In this document: positions 1 to 5,806 of the stretch, in pieces
Layout of the letters: the number at the start of each line of letters is the position of its first letter
Position numbering within the stretch: position 1 is the stretch's first letter
From: Gammaproteobacteria bacterium
GTDB taxonomy: Bacteria; Pseudomonadota; Gammaproteobacteria; Chromatiales; Chromatiaceae
Length of the DNA: 6,221 nt
Assembly (NCBI GenBank): GCA_024277555.1
Contig: JAJRUY010000119.1
Coordinates: forward strand, 1 to 6,221
Reading direction: 5' to 3'
Program-made: the position numbers and the translations under genes
The notes under the pieces: generated by a model
Told to the model about the DNA's origin: nothing
Databases searched by the model: none
What the model saw: the letters and a program-made list of their open reading frames with translations, nothing else

Positions 1-1161
1 AAGCCTGTATTGTCGGATCGCATGGCGGGTATCGAACCCTTTCATGCGATGGATATACTGGCGCGAGCGCGGGAAATGGATGCCCAGGGCAGGGACGTGG
101 TGCATATGGAAGTGGGGGAGCCTGATTTTCCCAGTCCGCAGTCGGTTATCGACAGGGGTATACAGTCCCTGTAGCAGGGGAAAACCCATTACACACCGGC
201 GCCGGGTCTTCCCGCATTGCGTCAGGTGATCAGTGATTACTATCTGTCCCGTTTCCAGGTGCAGGTGGACAGTTCCAGAATCATTGTCACGCCAGGAGCA
301 TCAGGAGCCTTGCAGCTGATCCTGGGGGTGTTAATCAACCCTGGGGACAAGGTGCTGATGGCTGATCCTGGTTATCCTTGCAACCGGCATATTGTGCGTA
401 TGTTTGGTGGCGAGGCCGTGCCCCTGGGGGTCAAGGCATCCCATGACTTCGCTCTGGCCAATGACCAGGTGATTCGCCACTGGGACAAAGACACCAAAGC
501 ACTGATGGTGGCTACGCCTGCCAATCCCACCGGCAGGCTGCTCAGTCTGGAGCAGCTGCGGTTTCTGTATGAAGCTGTGCGTGCGCCGGGTGGTATGTTG
601 ATCGTCGATGAAATCTACCAAGGGCTGGTGTATGACCGGCCGGTGGAAACTGCGCTGAAGCTGGGACAGGACAATCTTTTCGTGGTGAACAGCTTTTCCA
701 AGTTCTTTGGCATGACCGGTTGGCGTCTGGGCTGGGTGGTGGCGCCGCCGGAGTATGTGCCTGCGCTTGATCGTCTGGCGCAGAATATCTTCCTGGCTGC
801 CCCCACCGTGGCACAGTACGCTGCATTGGCGGCATTTCAACCGGAGGCGCAGCAAATTCTCGAGCAGCGTCGCAAGGTGTTTCAGGAGCGCAGGGACTAT
901 TTGTATGATGCTTTGGTAAAGCTGGGGTTTCGCATCCAAGGCAAGCCGGAAGGCGCTTTCTATCTCTATGCCGATATCAGCGCCTTTTCCAGTGACAGTT
1001 TCGATTTTGCCCGCAAGTTGCTCGAACAGGCCGCAGTAGCCATTACGCCTGGGCGGGATTTCGGCAACTATCGTTCCGACAAGTTTGTGCGTTTTGCCTA
1101 TACTACCGATCTGGAAAGGCTCAAACTGGGGGTGGAGCGAATTGCAGCCTTTGTTGCGTAA
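1..1161 (+). pseudogene. PLP-dependent aminotransferase, class I/II fold, 5' partial, interrupted by one in-frame TAG
   Basis: This is an aspartate-aminotransferase-superfamily enzyme, which would move an amino group between an amino acid and a 2-oxoacid using PLP in the cytoplasm; the substrate cannot be read from the sequence. Frame 1 is already open at base 1 and runs to TAA at 1159-1161 (386 codons). Numbering codons from base 1, it shows the N-terminal EVGEPDFPSP segment (about 37-46), GKTHYTPAPGLPALR (60-74), the PANPTG motif with Asn175, VDEIYQGL with Asp203 and Tyr206, SFSKFFGMTGWRLGW with the PLP lysine Lys234 and Arg242, and the substrate-carboxylate arginine in KFVRFAYT (Arg364). 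All expected catalytic residues are present. Codon 58 (172-174) is TAG, just before the conserved GKTHYT stretch. The next usable start would be a TTG at 217 without a ribosome binding site, which would drop a conserved part of the fold. The true start is probably a few codons left of the window; ATG at 22 is possible but lies inside conserved sequence. The family call is firm. Whether the gene is dead, read through or carries a sequencing error is open. Confidence 0.85.
172..174 (+). other. In-frame amber codon inside the aminotransferase gene
   Basis: The codon TAG follows ATA CAG TCC CTG and precedes CAG GGG AAA ACC CAT TAC. Conservation of the protein continues on both sides in the same frame, so this is a point change and not a frameshift. 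Homologues usually have a polar residue here, so CAG to TAG by one C-to-T transition is the simplest origin (inference). TAG is used as the normal stop of the neighbouring cytochrome gene, which argues against genome-wide recoding. Confidence 0.9.
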
Positions 1162-1162
1162 A

Positions 1163-1834
1163 CTACTTGCCGGTGCTGCTGCTTTTGTGCAGATTGTCCA
1201 ACGGGACAATAACAGGCTTGCTATCTCCCGGCTTGTTTTGTGGAGGCTCGATGATGAAAATACGATGGCCATTGATCATGGCTGATACATCCGAGCCACT
1301 ACCCTTGGCGTCGTGAAAGAAGCTGGCCGCTATATGCAGCAGGGTGAACAGGGCGATGGTCTGGAATCCGAATACATGCATCTGGTGCAGGCTCAGGCTT
1401 CCGATGAGAGTGATTTGATTGAGCAGCAGCAATCCACTGGCAATTTGTAGCAGCAATACTACAAACAGAAGCAGGTAGATGGGTGCCCACAGGGGGTTGT
1501 GGGCATACCATTTAGGCAGGGGGATTTTCCCCAGGGAAAGATAGGCGCGCAAAACCTTCCACCCCTGGTGCAGTTGATGGTGGCCGGGCAGCAGGTTTTT
1601 CAGCAAGTCACTGCCTTGTCCGAAAAGTGCCAGCCAGCAACGGATGGAGATTGCTGCAATGAGTATTGCGGCAGCTACAAAGTGTGCATCATTAACACGG
1701 TCGGCTTTTTCCGGTGCCCAGGCAATCAACCAGCCGGTGAAAAGCAAGGTCAATACCGACAGGGTCATGCCCCAGTGGCACAAGCGCAGGGTTTTGCTCC
1801 AGACCTGCTGGCGGCGGATTTCCGGCTGTTGCAT
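1163..1834 (-). CDS. Cytochrome b561-family membrane protein (HupC/CybB-like di-haem cytochrome b)
   Basis: This is a predicted inner-membrane b-type cytochrome that passes electrons between a periplasmic or membrane donor and quinone; the partner is not known. From the ATG at 1834 it has 223 residues, usual for the family. Four hydrophobic segments are visible at about 22-40, 51-71, 116-138 and 154-176. Candidate haem-ligand histidines lie in RLCHW (His20), DAHF (His51), WYAHNPLW (His112), LHQMH (His150/His153) and LLHIA (His167). The AHNPLW motif before the third helix resembles the GHNPLG motif of Ni/Fe-hydrogenase and thiosulfate-reductase cytochrome b subunits. A TTG at 1855 would extend the protein by 7 residues into the upstream gene; the ATG is preferred, although its ribosome binding site is weak. 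It starts 7 bases after the AMMECR1 stop, so translation is probably coupled. It ends in TAG one base from the convergent aminotransferase stop. No hydrogenase or reductase subunit lies nearby, so its job is probably tied to the operon upstream (inference). Confidence 0.85.
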   Translation of the reverse strand: MQQPEIRRQQVWSKTLRLCHWGMTLSVLTLLFTGWLIAWAPEKADRVNDAHFVAAAILIAAISIRCWLALFGQGSDLLKNLLPGHHQLHQGWKVLRAYLSLGKIPLPKWYAHNPLWAPIYLLLFVVLLLQIASGLLLLNQITLIGSLSLHQMHVFGFQTIALFTLLHIAASFFHDAKGSGSDVSAMINGHRIFIIEPPQNKPGDSKPVIVPLDNLHKSSSTGK

Positions 1835-1841
1835 GGCAATA

Positions 1842-2420
1842 TCAGTCTTCGGCAAAGGATTCTGTAGTGTAGCGGGACACCTGCAGACTGTCCGACCAGT
1901 AGTTTGCAGGCAGTCCAGCCTTGATTTTCAGGTGGGTGAGAAAATTTTCCCGGGTGGGAAGCTGCTCCCATACGGAAGGCAGGAAGGTGCCGCGATAATA
2001 ACCATCCTGCAAAATCAGGCCGTCGATTCCCGGACGGATCTGCTGCAGCAAATTTTCCTCGGACGTAAAGGACAGAGGTTCGGGTGGACTCAGCACCGAT
2101 ATATGAATTTTGATCTGGTTGAATTCGTTTTTGTTCAGGGGAGGAAAACGTGGATCTTGAAATGCGGCGCTGAAGGCGTTGTCTGCCACGTCCTTGATCA
2201 ACGGTTGGATGGCCTCGAGATGGCCGATGCAACCGCGTAGCTCCCCGTTTTTGTTCAGGGTCACGAAAGTCGCCCTTTGTGTCTGCAAGGCCGGCTCGAA
2301 GTCGGCTGGCTCCACATGCAGGGGGTGTCCCTCAAGCAATCCCGTGTGTATGGAGGCGCGAGCCGTTTGCAGCAGCGTAAGGCGGTGCTGCTGATTCAGG
2401 GCCTGATCAATGGAAGACAT
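1842..2420 (-). CDS. amrA: AMMECR1-domain protein (AmmeMemoRadiSam system protein A)
   Basis: This is a 192-residue soluble protein of the AMMECR1 family, conserved from bacteria and archaea to humans and without an established biochemical activity. The signature LRGCIGH is present (residues 61-67 from this start), followed by NAFSAAFQDPRFPPL and IHISVLSPPEPL, the family's typical core blocks. The C-terminal part contains GLILQDGYYRGTFLPSVWEQLP and a helix ending near LPANYWSD, also typical. The start is ambiguous. The ATG at 2429 gives three more residues, but a G-rich stretch (GTGGGG) lies about 10 bases before the ATG at 2420 and is too close to the other. The gene overlaps the end of the MEMO gene by 14 bases (23 with the longer start), so it is probably translationally coupled to it. 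Together with MEMO and the divergent radical SAM gene it makes the family assignment very secure. The symbol is a system label, not a proven function. Confidence 0.93.
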   Translation of the reverse strand: MSSIDQALNQQHRLTLLQTARASIHTGLLEGHPLHVEPADFEPALQTQRATFVTLNKNGELRGCIGHLEAIQPLIKDVADNAFSAAFQDPRFPPLNKNEFNQIKIHISVLSPPEPLSFTSEENLLQQIRPGIDGLILQDGYYRGTFLPSVWEQLPTRENFLTHLKIKAGLPANYWSDSLQVSRYTTESFAED

Positions 2421-3195
2421 AGGCGCCATACCCCACTACCCGGTTCTTGTCGCCGGCGGTATCGCCGGAATTGCGCAAATCCACAGTGCTGGCCTGCAAG
2501 CCGTGTTCCTGGGCACTGAGCAGCAGTCCGCTCACCGGCACACGTCCACAGGCGTCGTCGAAACCGATGGCTTCCGGGGAAAGAGATTCTATGGCCTGTG
2601 TAGTACGCAGATCTTTTTCTCTTGCTCTGTGATAGTCCAGAAAATGACTCAGATCAGAACTGACAACGATCAGGGTTTCGCTGCCGCCCCAAAGCAGATC
2701 CATCACTTCACTGGCATCGCTGGCGCTTGCCTGCCCCACGATGAAAGGCACGATACGGAAATCATCGAGCGTCCGCTGCAAAAAGGGGAGCTGTACCTCC
2801 AGTGCATGCTCGCCCTCAAAGGCCTGGTCATATTCCTGCACCTGGGGCAGCGTCAGTGCCCTGGAGACTGCTTCGCGATCTACGGCGATATCGCCCAACG
2901 GGGTGCGGAGGTAATCGGCGGAAGTGGTTGCCAGGCCACGAAAAGGCACTTGATGAGCAGGAGCAAGAATGACCACCCGCTGAATACTGTCTGCGGCGGA
3001 CAGCAGCCTGCGGTAGGCGCTGGCGGCGACCGGCCCGGAATATATGTAACCGGCGTGGGGAGCAATAAGCGCTTTTGGCGGTGGCTCATCAGCAGGCCGG
3101 GCCTGCGCCAGAAAAGCATCAACCTGTCGTCTCAGCTCGGCAGGATGTTCCGGATAGAACATGCCGGCCACGGAGGGAAGTAATACACTGCTCAT
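2407..3195 (-). CDS. amrB: MEMO-family protein (AmmeMemoRadiSam system protein B)
   Basis: This 262-residue cytoplasmic protein belongs to the MEMO1 family, whose fold resembles class III non-haem-iron extradiol dioxygenases. The three residues matching the metal-site ligands of human MEMO1 (His49, His81, Cys244) appear to be His47 in APHAGYIYSG, His81 in APAHQVPFRG and Cys216 in DACGRVPV. Asp181 and His184 in SSDLSHF and the EHALEVQLPFL block are also typical. The metal site therefore looks intact. The frame is open further upstream, to 3285, but MSSVLLPSVAGMFYPE is the usual N-terminus and the ATG at 3195 has an AGGA about 7 bases ahead. It is the first gene of a minus-strand operon with the AMMECR1 protein and cytochrome b561, and lies 64 bases from the divergent radical SAM gene. 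The bacterial role is unknown; redox or metal chemistry supporting the radical SAM enzyme is an inference. Confidence 0.94.
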   Translation of the reverse strand: MSSVLLPSVAGMFYPEHPAELRRQVDAFLAQARPADEPPPKALIAPHAGYIYSGPVAASAYRRLLSAADSIQRVVILAPAHQVPFRGLATTSADYLRTPLGDIAVDREAVSRALTLPQVQEYDQAFEGEHALEVQLPFLQRTLDDFRIVPFIVGQASASDASEVMDLLWGGSETLIVVSSDLSHFLDYHRAREKDLRTTQAIESLSPEAIGFDDACGRVPVSGLLLSAQEHGLQASTVDLRNSGDTAGDKNRVVGYGAYVFH

Positions 3196-3259
3196 CTTGA
3201 AATCCTGTCGTTCAGCCCGATCTATTAACTTAGATGGGTTCATGTGGAGAAAATACAAG
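3196..3259. promoter_or_regulatory. Divergent promoter region between the MEMO and radical SAM genes, with inverted repeat
   Basis: These 64 bases must carry the signals for both the minus-strand MEMO operon and the plus-strand radical SAM gene. Its centre holds an imperfect inverted repeat at 3216-3238: arms ATCTA (3220-3224) and TAGAT (3231-3235) around TTAACT, extended by CCC and GGG with one bulged G. This could be an operator shared by both directions. Ribosome binding sites are seen at each end: AGGA before the ATG at 3195 on the minus strand, and GGAGA at 3246-3250 before the ATG at 3260. I see no clear -10/-35 pair, so the promoters themselves are inferred from layout. Confidence 0.45.
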
Positions 3260-4333
3260 ATGGCCGCTTTACAGAATGTCGCCACAGAGTATTGGCATCA
3301 GCTGGAGGACGGGCGGGTGCAGTGCGACCTGTGCCCGAGGGAATGCCGCCTGAAAGAGGGGCAACGGGGCTTATGCTTTGTGCGTATGCGGGAAAATGAC
3401 AAGGTGGTTCTGACCACCTATGGCCGCTCCAGCGGTTTTTGTGTGGATCCCATTGAAAAAAAACCACTCAACCATTTTCTGCCGGGAACGCCCGTATTCT
3501 CCTTTGGTACAGCAGGATGCAATCTTGCCTGCAAATACTGTCAAAACTGGGATATGAGCAAATCCCGGGAAATGGACATCCTGGCCAACCAGGCGACACC
3601 AGCGCAAATTGCAGATACAGCGAAGCGGCTGGGTTGCCGTAGCGTTGCCTATACATACAATGACCCCGTAATTTTTCTTGAATACGCCGTTGATACGGCC
3701 AAGGCTTGCCGCGAGCAGGACATCAAAAGTGTTGCGGTTACTGCGGGCTATATTTCTCCAGGAGCCAGGGAGGATTTTTTTTCCTGGATGGATGCGGCCA
3801 ACGTGGATTTGAAAGGATTCAGTGAGGATTTTTATCGCAAGCTTACCGGGGGGCATTTGCAACCGGTTCTGGATACCCTGAAATACCTGAAACACGAAAC
3901 CGATGTCTGGTTTGAGATCACCAATTTGCTGATTCCAGGACACAATGATTCCGCAGATGAACTCAAACGCATGGTGGACTGGATTGTTTCCGAGTTGGGT
4001 GCGGATGTTCCCCTGCATTTCAGTGCCTTTCATCCGGATTACAAGATGCTTGATGTGCCTCCGACTTCGCCACAAGCGCTAACCCAGGCGCGGGAAATTG
4101 CCATGGAACACGGGCTGCACTATGTCTACACAGGCAATGTACATGACAGTGTCGGCGGCAGCACCTGGTGCCATCAATGTGGGGAATTACTCATTGAACG
4201 GGACTGGTATGTGCTCGGGAAATGGGGGCTGGATGAAAAAGGCCATTGTGCAAGTTGTGGTGAGAAGATCCCCGGGGTTTTCGATCCGCGCCCCGGAGAC
4301 TGGGGGGCGAAACGCCTGCCAGTGGCTATGTGA
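3260..4333 (+). CDS. amrS: Radical SAM enzyme of the AmmeMemoRadiSam system
   Basis: This 357-residue cytoplasmic enzyme is related to pyruvate-formate-lyase-activating enzymes and should bind a [4Fe-4S] cluster and S-adenosylmethionine to make a 5'-deoxyadenosyl radical. The cluster motif is CNLACKYC (Cys87, Cys91, Cys94; CX3CX2C). It is preceded by a CDLCPREC set (Cys22, Cys25, Cys29) with Cys39 further on, and by YGRSSGFCVDPIEKKPLNHFLPG, a hallmark of this subfamily. After the barrel come CHQC (Cys304, Cys307) and CASC (Cys330, Cys333), which look like a zinc-ribbon or auxiliary metal site. The frame is open upstream (ATG at 3161 and 3242), but GGAGA at 3246-3250 sits 9 bases before the ATG at 3260, which gives the expected N-terminus. 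It is divergent from the MEMO-AMMECR1-cytochrome operon. Substrate and product are not established for this family to my knowledge; a role in modifying a protein, peptide or RNA cannot be chosen from sequence alone. Confidence 0.95.
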   Translation: MAALQNVATEYWHQLEDGRVQCDLCPRECRLKEGQRGLCFVRMRENDKVVLTTYGRSSGFCVDPIEKKPLNHFLPGTPVFSFGTAGCNLACKYCQNWDMSKSREMDILANQATPAQIADTAKRLGCRSVAYTYNDPVIFLEYAVDTAKACREQDIKSVAVTAGYISPGAREDFFSWMDAANVDLKGFSEDFYRKLTGGHLQPVLDTLKYLKHETDVWFEITNLLIPGHNDSADELKRMVDWIVSELGADVPLHFSAFHPDYKMLDVPPTSPQALTQAREIAMEHGLHYVYTGNVHDSVGGSTWCHQCGELLIERDWYVLGKWGLDEKGHCASCGEKIPGVFDPRPGDWGAKRLPVAM

Positions 4334-4470
4334 AATGGCGGAAAAATGGGGGGAATCTCCTATAGCAATGTAAGCCTGTTCCTACATGCACTTGGGTGCA
4401 AGCCACCTACACTGGTGTTGCCAGGCAGGGATTGCCTGACTTTCTGTGATTCTACAAAGGAATGTTTGCC
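4334..4470 (+). promoter_or_regulatory. Structured intergenic leader upstream of the small exported protein gene
   Basis: The 137 bases between the radical SAM stop and the next gene contain a run of inverted repeats. ATGTA (4368-4372) pairs with TACAT (4383-4387). TGCAC (4387-4391) pairs with GTGCA (4396-4400) around TTGG. CAGGCA (4422-4427) pairs perfectly with TGCCTG (4433-4438) around GGGAT. None is followed by a clear U-run, so a classical terminator is not supported. AAAGGA at 4456-4461 serves as ribosome binding site for the ATG at 4471. No confident promoter was recognised. Confidence 0.4.
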
Positions 4471-4722
4471 ATGAAGAAAGCCAATATGATGATATCGACA
4501 CTAGCTGCGGCCGTTATTCTTTCATTCACCTCCAGTTACAGTAGTGCGGATGGGATATGCAAGGGAATGGAAAAACCCGGATGTACGGCTTCCAGCAGCT
4601 GCCGCTGGGTAAAAGGTTACGAGCGCTCTGATGGCCGGGCCATTGCCGGATACTGCCGGAAACTGCCTGGCAAGAATGTGCAGTCGATGCACAAGGATGC
4701 CCCCGCCAAGAAAGGCGGATGA
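4471..4722 (+). CDS. Small exported four-cysteine protein of unknown function
   Basis: This 83-residue protein is not one I can assign to a named family. Residues 1-26 look like a Sec signal peptide: two lysines at the start, a hydrophobic core (about 7-19) and a likely cleavage after SSA at 26. The mature part of about 57 residues has four cysteines (30, 38, 44, 62), enough for two disulfides, in a compact segment where SCRWVKGYERSDGR leads to GYCRK. The tail is basic and polar, ending in KKGG. ATG at 4462 is in frame but directly abuts the AAAGGA site, so the ATG at 4471 with 9-base spacing is preferred. It follows the radical SAM gene on the same strand after 137 bases and could be a separate unit. 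A periplasmic or secreted role is inferred only from the signal peptide. Confidence 0.75.
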   Translation: MKKANMMISTLAAAVILSFTSSYSSADGICKGMEKPGCTASSSCRWVKGYERSDGRAIAGYCRKLPGKNVQSMHKDAPAKKGG

Positions 4723-4727
4723 TGTGT

Positions 4728-4771
4728 GGCCGGTATTCTTCTGAATCCATTGGGTTCAGGAGATACTGGCC
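4728..4771 (+). terminator. Long imperfect hairpin after the small exported protein gene, possible terminator
   Basis: Starting 5 bases after the stop codon, GGCCGGTATTC...CTGAA pairs with TTCAG...GATACTGGCC around a loop rich in C, A, T and G. The arms are about 17-18 bases with a few mismatches and one bulge. It is followed by a mixed sequence with only a short T-containing stretch (CTTGTTCC), so it is not a textbook rho-independent terminator. mRNA stabilisation or a weak terminator is equally possible. Confidence 0.45.
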
Positions 4772-4941
4772 TGCCAATCTTGTTCCTGACATAATCGGCT
4801 GATCCTTCGGCCATCCTTATTGCTTGTTGAAAATGCGTGGTATCTGGGCATTTCGAAAAACCGTCATTCCGGCGTGGGCCGGAATACATAAGTAACTGAA
4901 AAATATGGACACCGGCTTCGGTTCGAGCTTCCTGCTTCATC

Positions 4942-4989
4942 CTCGACAACTGCTCCTGCGTTGTTCTCGACAACTGCTCCTGCGTTGTT
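4942..4989. repeat. 24-bp tandem repeat, unit A, two identical copies
   Basis: The unit begins CTCGACAACTGC and ends CTGCGTTGTT. Copies at 4942-4965 and 4966-4989 are identical with no spacer. A degenerate relative seems to precede it at about 4922-4940 (TTCGAG...CTTCCTGCTTCAT). Identity of adjacent copies suggests recent duplication by slippage or recombination. Confidence 0.9.
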
Positions 4990-4991
4990 CT

Positions 4992-5039
4992 ACCTTCGTC
5001 CATCCATGGCCTCGTACCTTCGTCCATCCATGGCCTCGT
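4992..5039. repeat. 24-bp tandem repeat, unit B, two identical copies
   Basis: The unit begins ACCTTCGTCCATCC and ends ATGGCCTCGT. Copies at 4992-5015 and 5016-5039 are identical and contiguous. A degenerate third copy seems to follow at 5040-5060 (ACCT...CCACCCCTGG). The sequence differs from unit A but the length is the same, and the two arrays are only two bases apart. Confidence 0.9.
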
Positions 5040-5092
5040 ACCTCCTCCACCCCTGGAGTCATGCGCCGGCGTGACGAAAACTGAATTTTTCG

Positions 5093-5806
5093 ATGTGCAC
5101 ATCTGCTTATCCACTAACTCCTGTTGGTTATATCAGAACCCCGTTTCGTGAGAAATTCGGCATTCCCCGCCAGTCTGGATTGGTGGATGTTTCCGGGGTG
5201 ATGGAGATGCAGCCGGGTTTTGACAAACCAGAGCTTTTTGAGGGACTGGAGGCATTCAGCCATATCTGGATTTCCTTCATTTTTCATCAATGCATCAGCC
5301 AGGGTTGGCGGGAGCGGGTGCGCCCACCACGACTGGGTGGTAACCAGAGCAAGGGCGTGTTTGCCACCCGTTCGCCGTTTCGCCCCAACCACCTGGGGCT
5401 ATCTGTAGTTCAGCTGGACAGAATTGTTCTTGACCAAGGCCGGGTTTGTCTGCATGTGCGTGGCGTGGATTTGCTCAATGGTACGCCAGTGGTGGATATC
5501 AAGCCCTACCTTCCCTATGTGGACAGGGTCGAAGGTGCTGTTGCCGGGTTTGCAGCCGACCGACCGCAAGTTCGGCTGGAGGTGGTGTTTTCAGTGTCAG
5601 CAAAGGAGCAGCTACAGCGCCTGTCTTCTGGAGAAATGCTGAAACATCTGATTGAACAACTTGTCGCCCTGGATCCGAGGCCGGCGTACCAGACAAATAC
5701 AGCCACAGACCGCGTTTACGGAATGCATCTGGAAAACTGCAATGTACGCTGGCAGGTGGAAGATGATGTGGCCACTGTAATTGCTGTTGAGGCCGAGCTG
5801 GAATAA
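5093..5806 (+). CDS. trmO: tRNA (adenine(37)-N6)-methyltransferase TrmO
   Basis: TrmO uses S-adenosylmethionine to methylate N6-threonylcarbamoyladenosine at position 37 of certain tRNAs, giving m6t6A, which helps decoding of ACY threonine codons. The 237-residue length matches the E. coli protein (YaeB/TrmO, about 235). The TsaA/UPF0066 domain is seen from PVGYIRTPFREKFGIPRQ (10-27) through FSHIWISFIFH (55-65) and the signature ATRSPFRPNHLGLS (91-104) to VDLLNGTPVVDIKPYLPYVD (125-144). The C-terminal domain follows (about 165-237), with DPRPAY (194-199) and DRVYGMHLENCNVRW (206-220). The ATG at 5093 gives the expected N-terminus, but no good Shine-Dalgarno precedes it: the upstream bases (GAAAACTGAATTTTTCG) belong to the repeat element, whose right end reaches this start codon. 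It seems to be a single-gene unit; no terminator was recognised after TAA at 5804-5806. Confidence 0.93.
   Translation: MCTSAYPLTPVGYIRTPFREKFGIPRQSGLVDVSGVMEMQPGFDKPELFEGLEAFSHIWISFIFHQCISQGWRERVRPPRLGGNQSKGVFATRSPFRPNHLGLSVVQLDRIVLDQGRVCLHVRGVDLLNGTPVVDIKPYLPYVDRVEGAVAGFAADRPQVRLEVVFSVSAKEQLQRLSSGEMLKHLIEQLVALDPRPAYQTNTATDRVYGMHLENCNVRWQVEDDVATVIAVEAELE

Larger units (their letters stand above)
4849..5094. repeat. Composite MITE-like repeat element with inverted ends and internal 24-bp tandem repeats
   Basis: The outer ends match as inverted repeats: CATTTCGAAAAA (4849-4860) on the left against TTTTTCGATG (5085-5094) on the right. Just inside, CGTCATTCCGGCG (4862-4874) faces the reverse complement of CGCCGGCGTGACG (5064-5076), with 11 of 13 bases matching. 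The left end also forms a perfect 8-bp hairpin (ATTCCGGC, GTGG loop, GCCGGAAT; 4866-4885). The right end holds the palindrome CGCCGGCG (5064-5071). The GTCATTCCGGC end type is common among short intergenic repeats of proteobacteria. There is no transposase, so it would be non-autonomous. The interior contains the tandem repeats listed separately. Confidence 0.65.

Noticed and set aside
172..174. Programmed recoding of TAG, for example to pyrrolysine
   Set aside because: The neighbouring cytochrome gene ends in TAG, no insertion signal is recognisable, and aminotransferases are not known to need such a residue here; a mutation is simpler.
217..1161. Aminotransferase restarting after the amber codon
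   Set aside because: The start would be TTG (a leucine in the conserved LPALR segment) without a ribosome binding site, and the protein would lack its N-terminal part.
331..1272. Long minus-strand open frame (313 codons) across the aminotransferase gene
   Set aside because: It lies opposite a frame with clear aminotransferase motifs and has no recognisable domain; it is an antisense shadow.
2410..3183. Plus-strand open frame of 257 codons
   Set aside because: Antisense to the MEMO gene, which has intact conserved metal-site motifs; no domain of its own.
3371..4075. Minus-strand open frame of 234 codons
   Set aside because: Antisense to the radical SAM gene, whose motifs are intact.
4942..5039. 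CRISPR array
   Set aside because: The 24-bp repeats are directly contiguous with no spacers, are of two different sequences, and no cas gene is present.
4617..5114. Minus-strand open frame of 165 codons with repeated TRPWMDEG and RTTQEQLS octapeptides
   Set aside because: The octapeptides simply reflect the 24-bp DNA repeats; the frame runs through the inverted repeat ends and antisense to the small exported protein, so it is not a likely gene.
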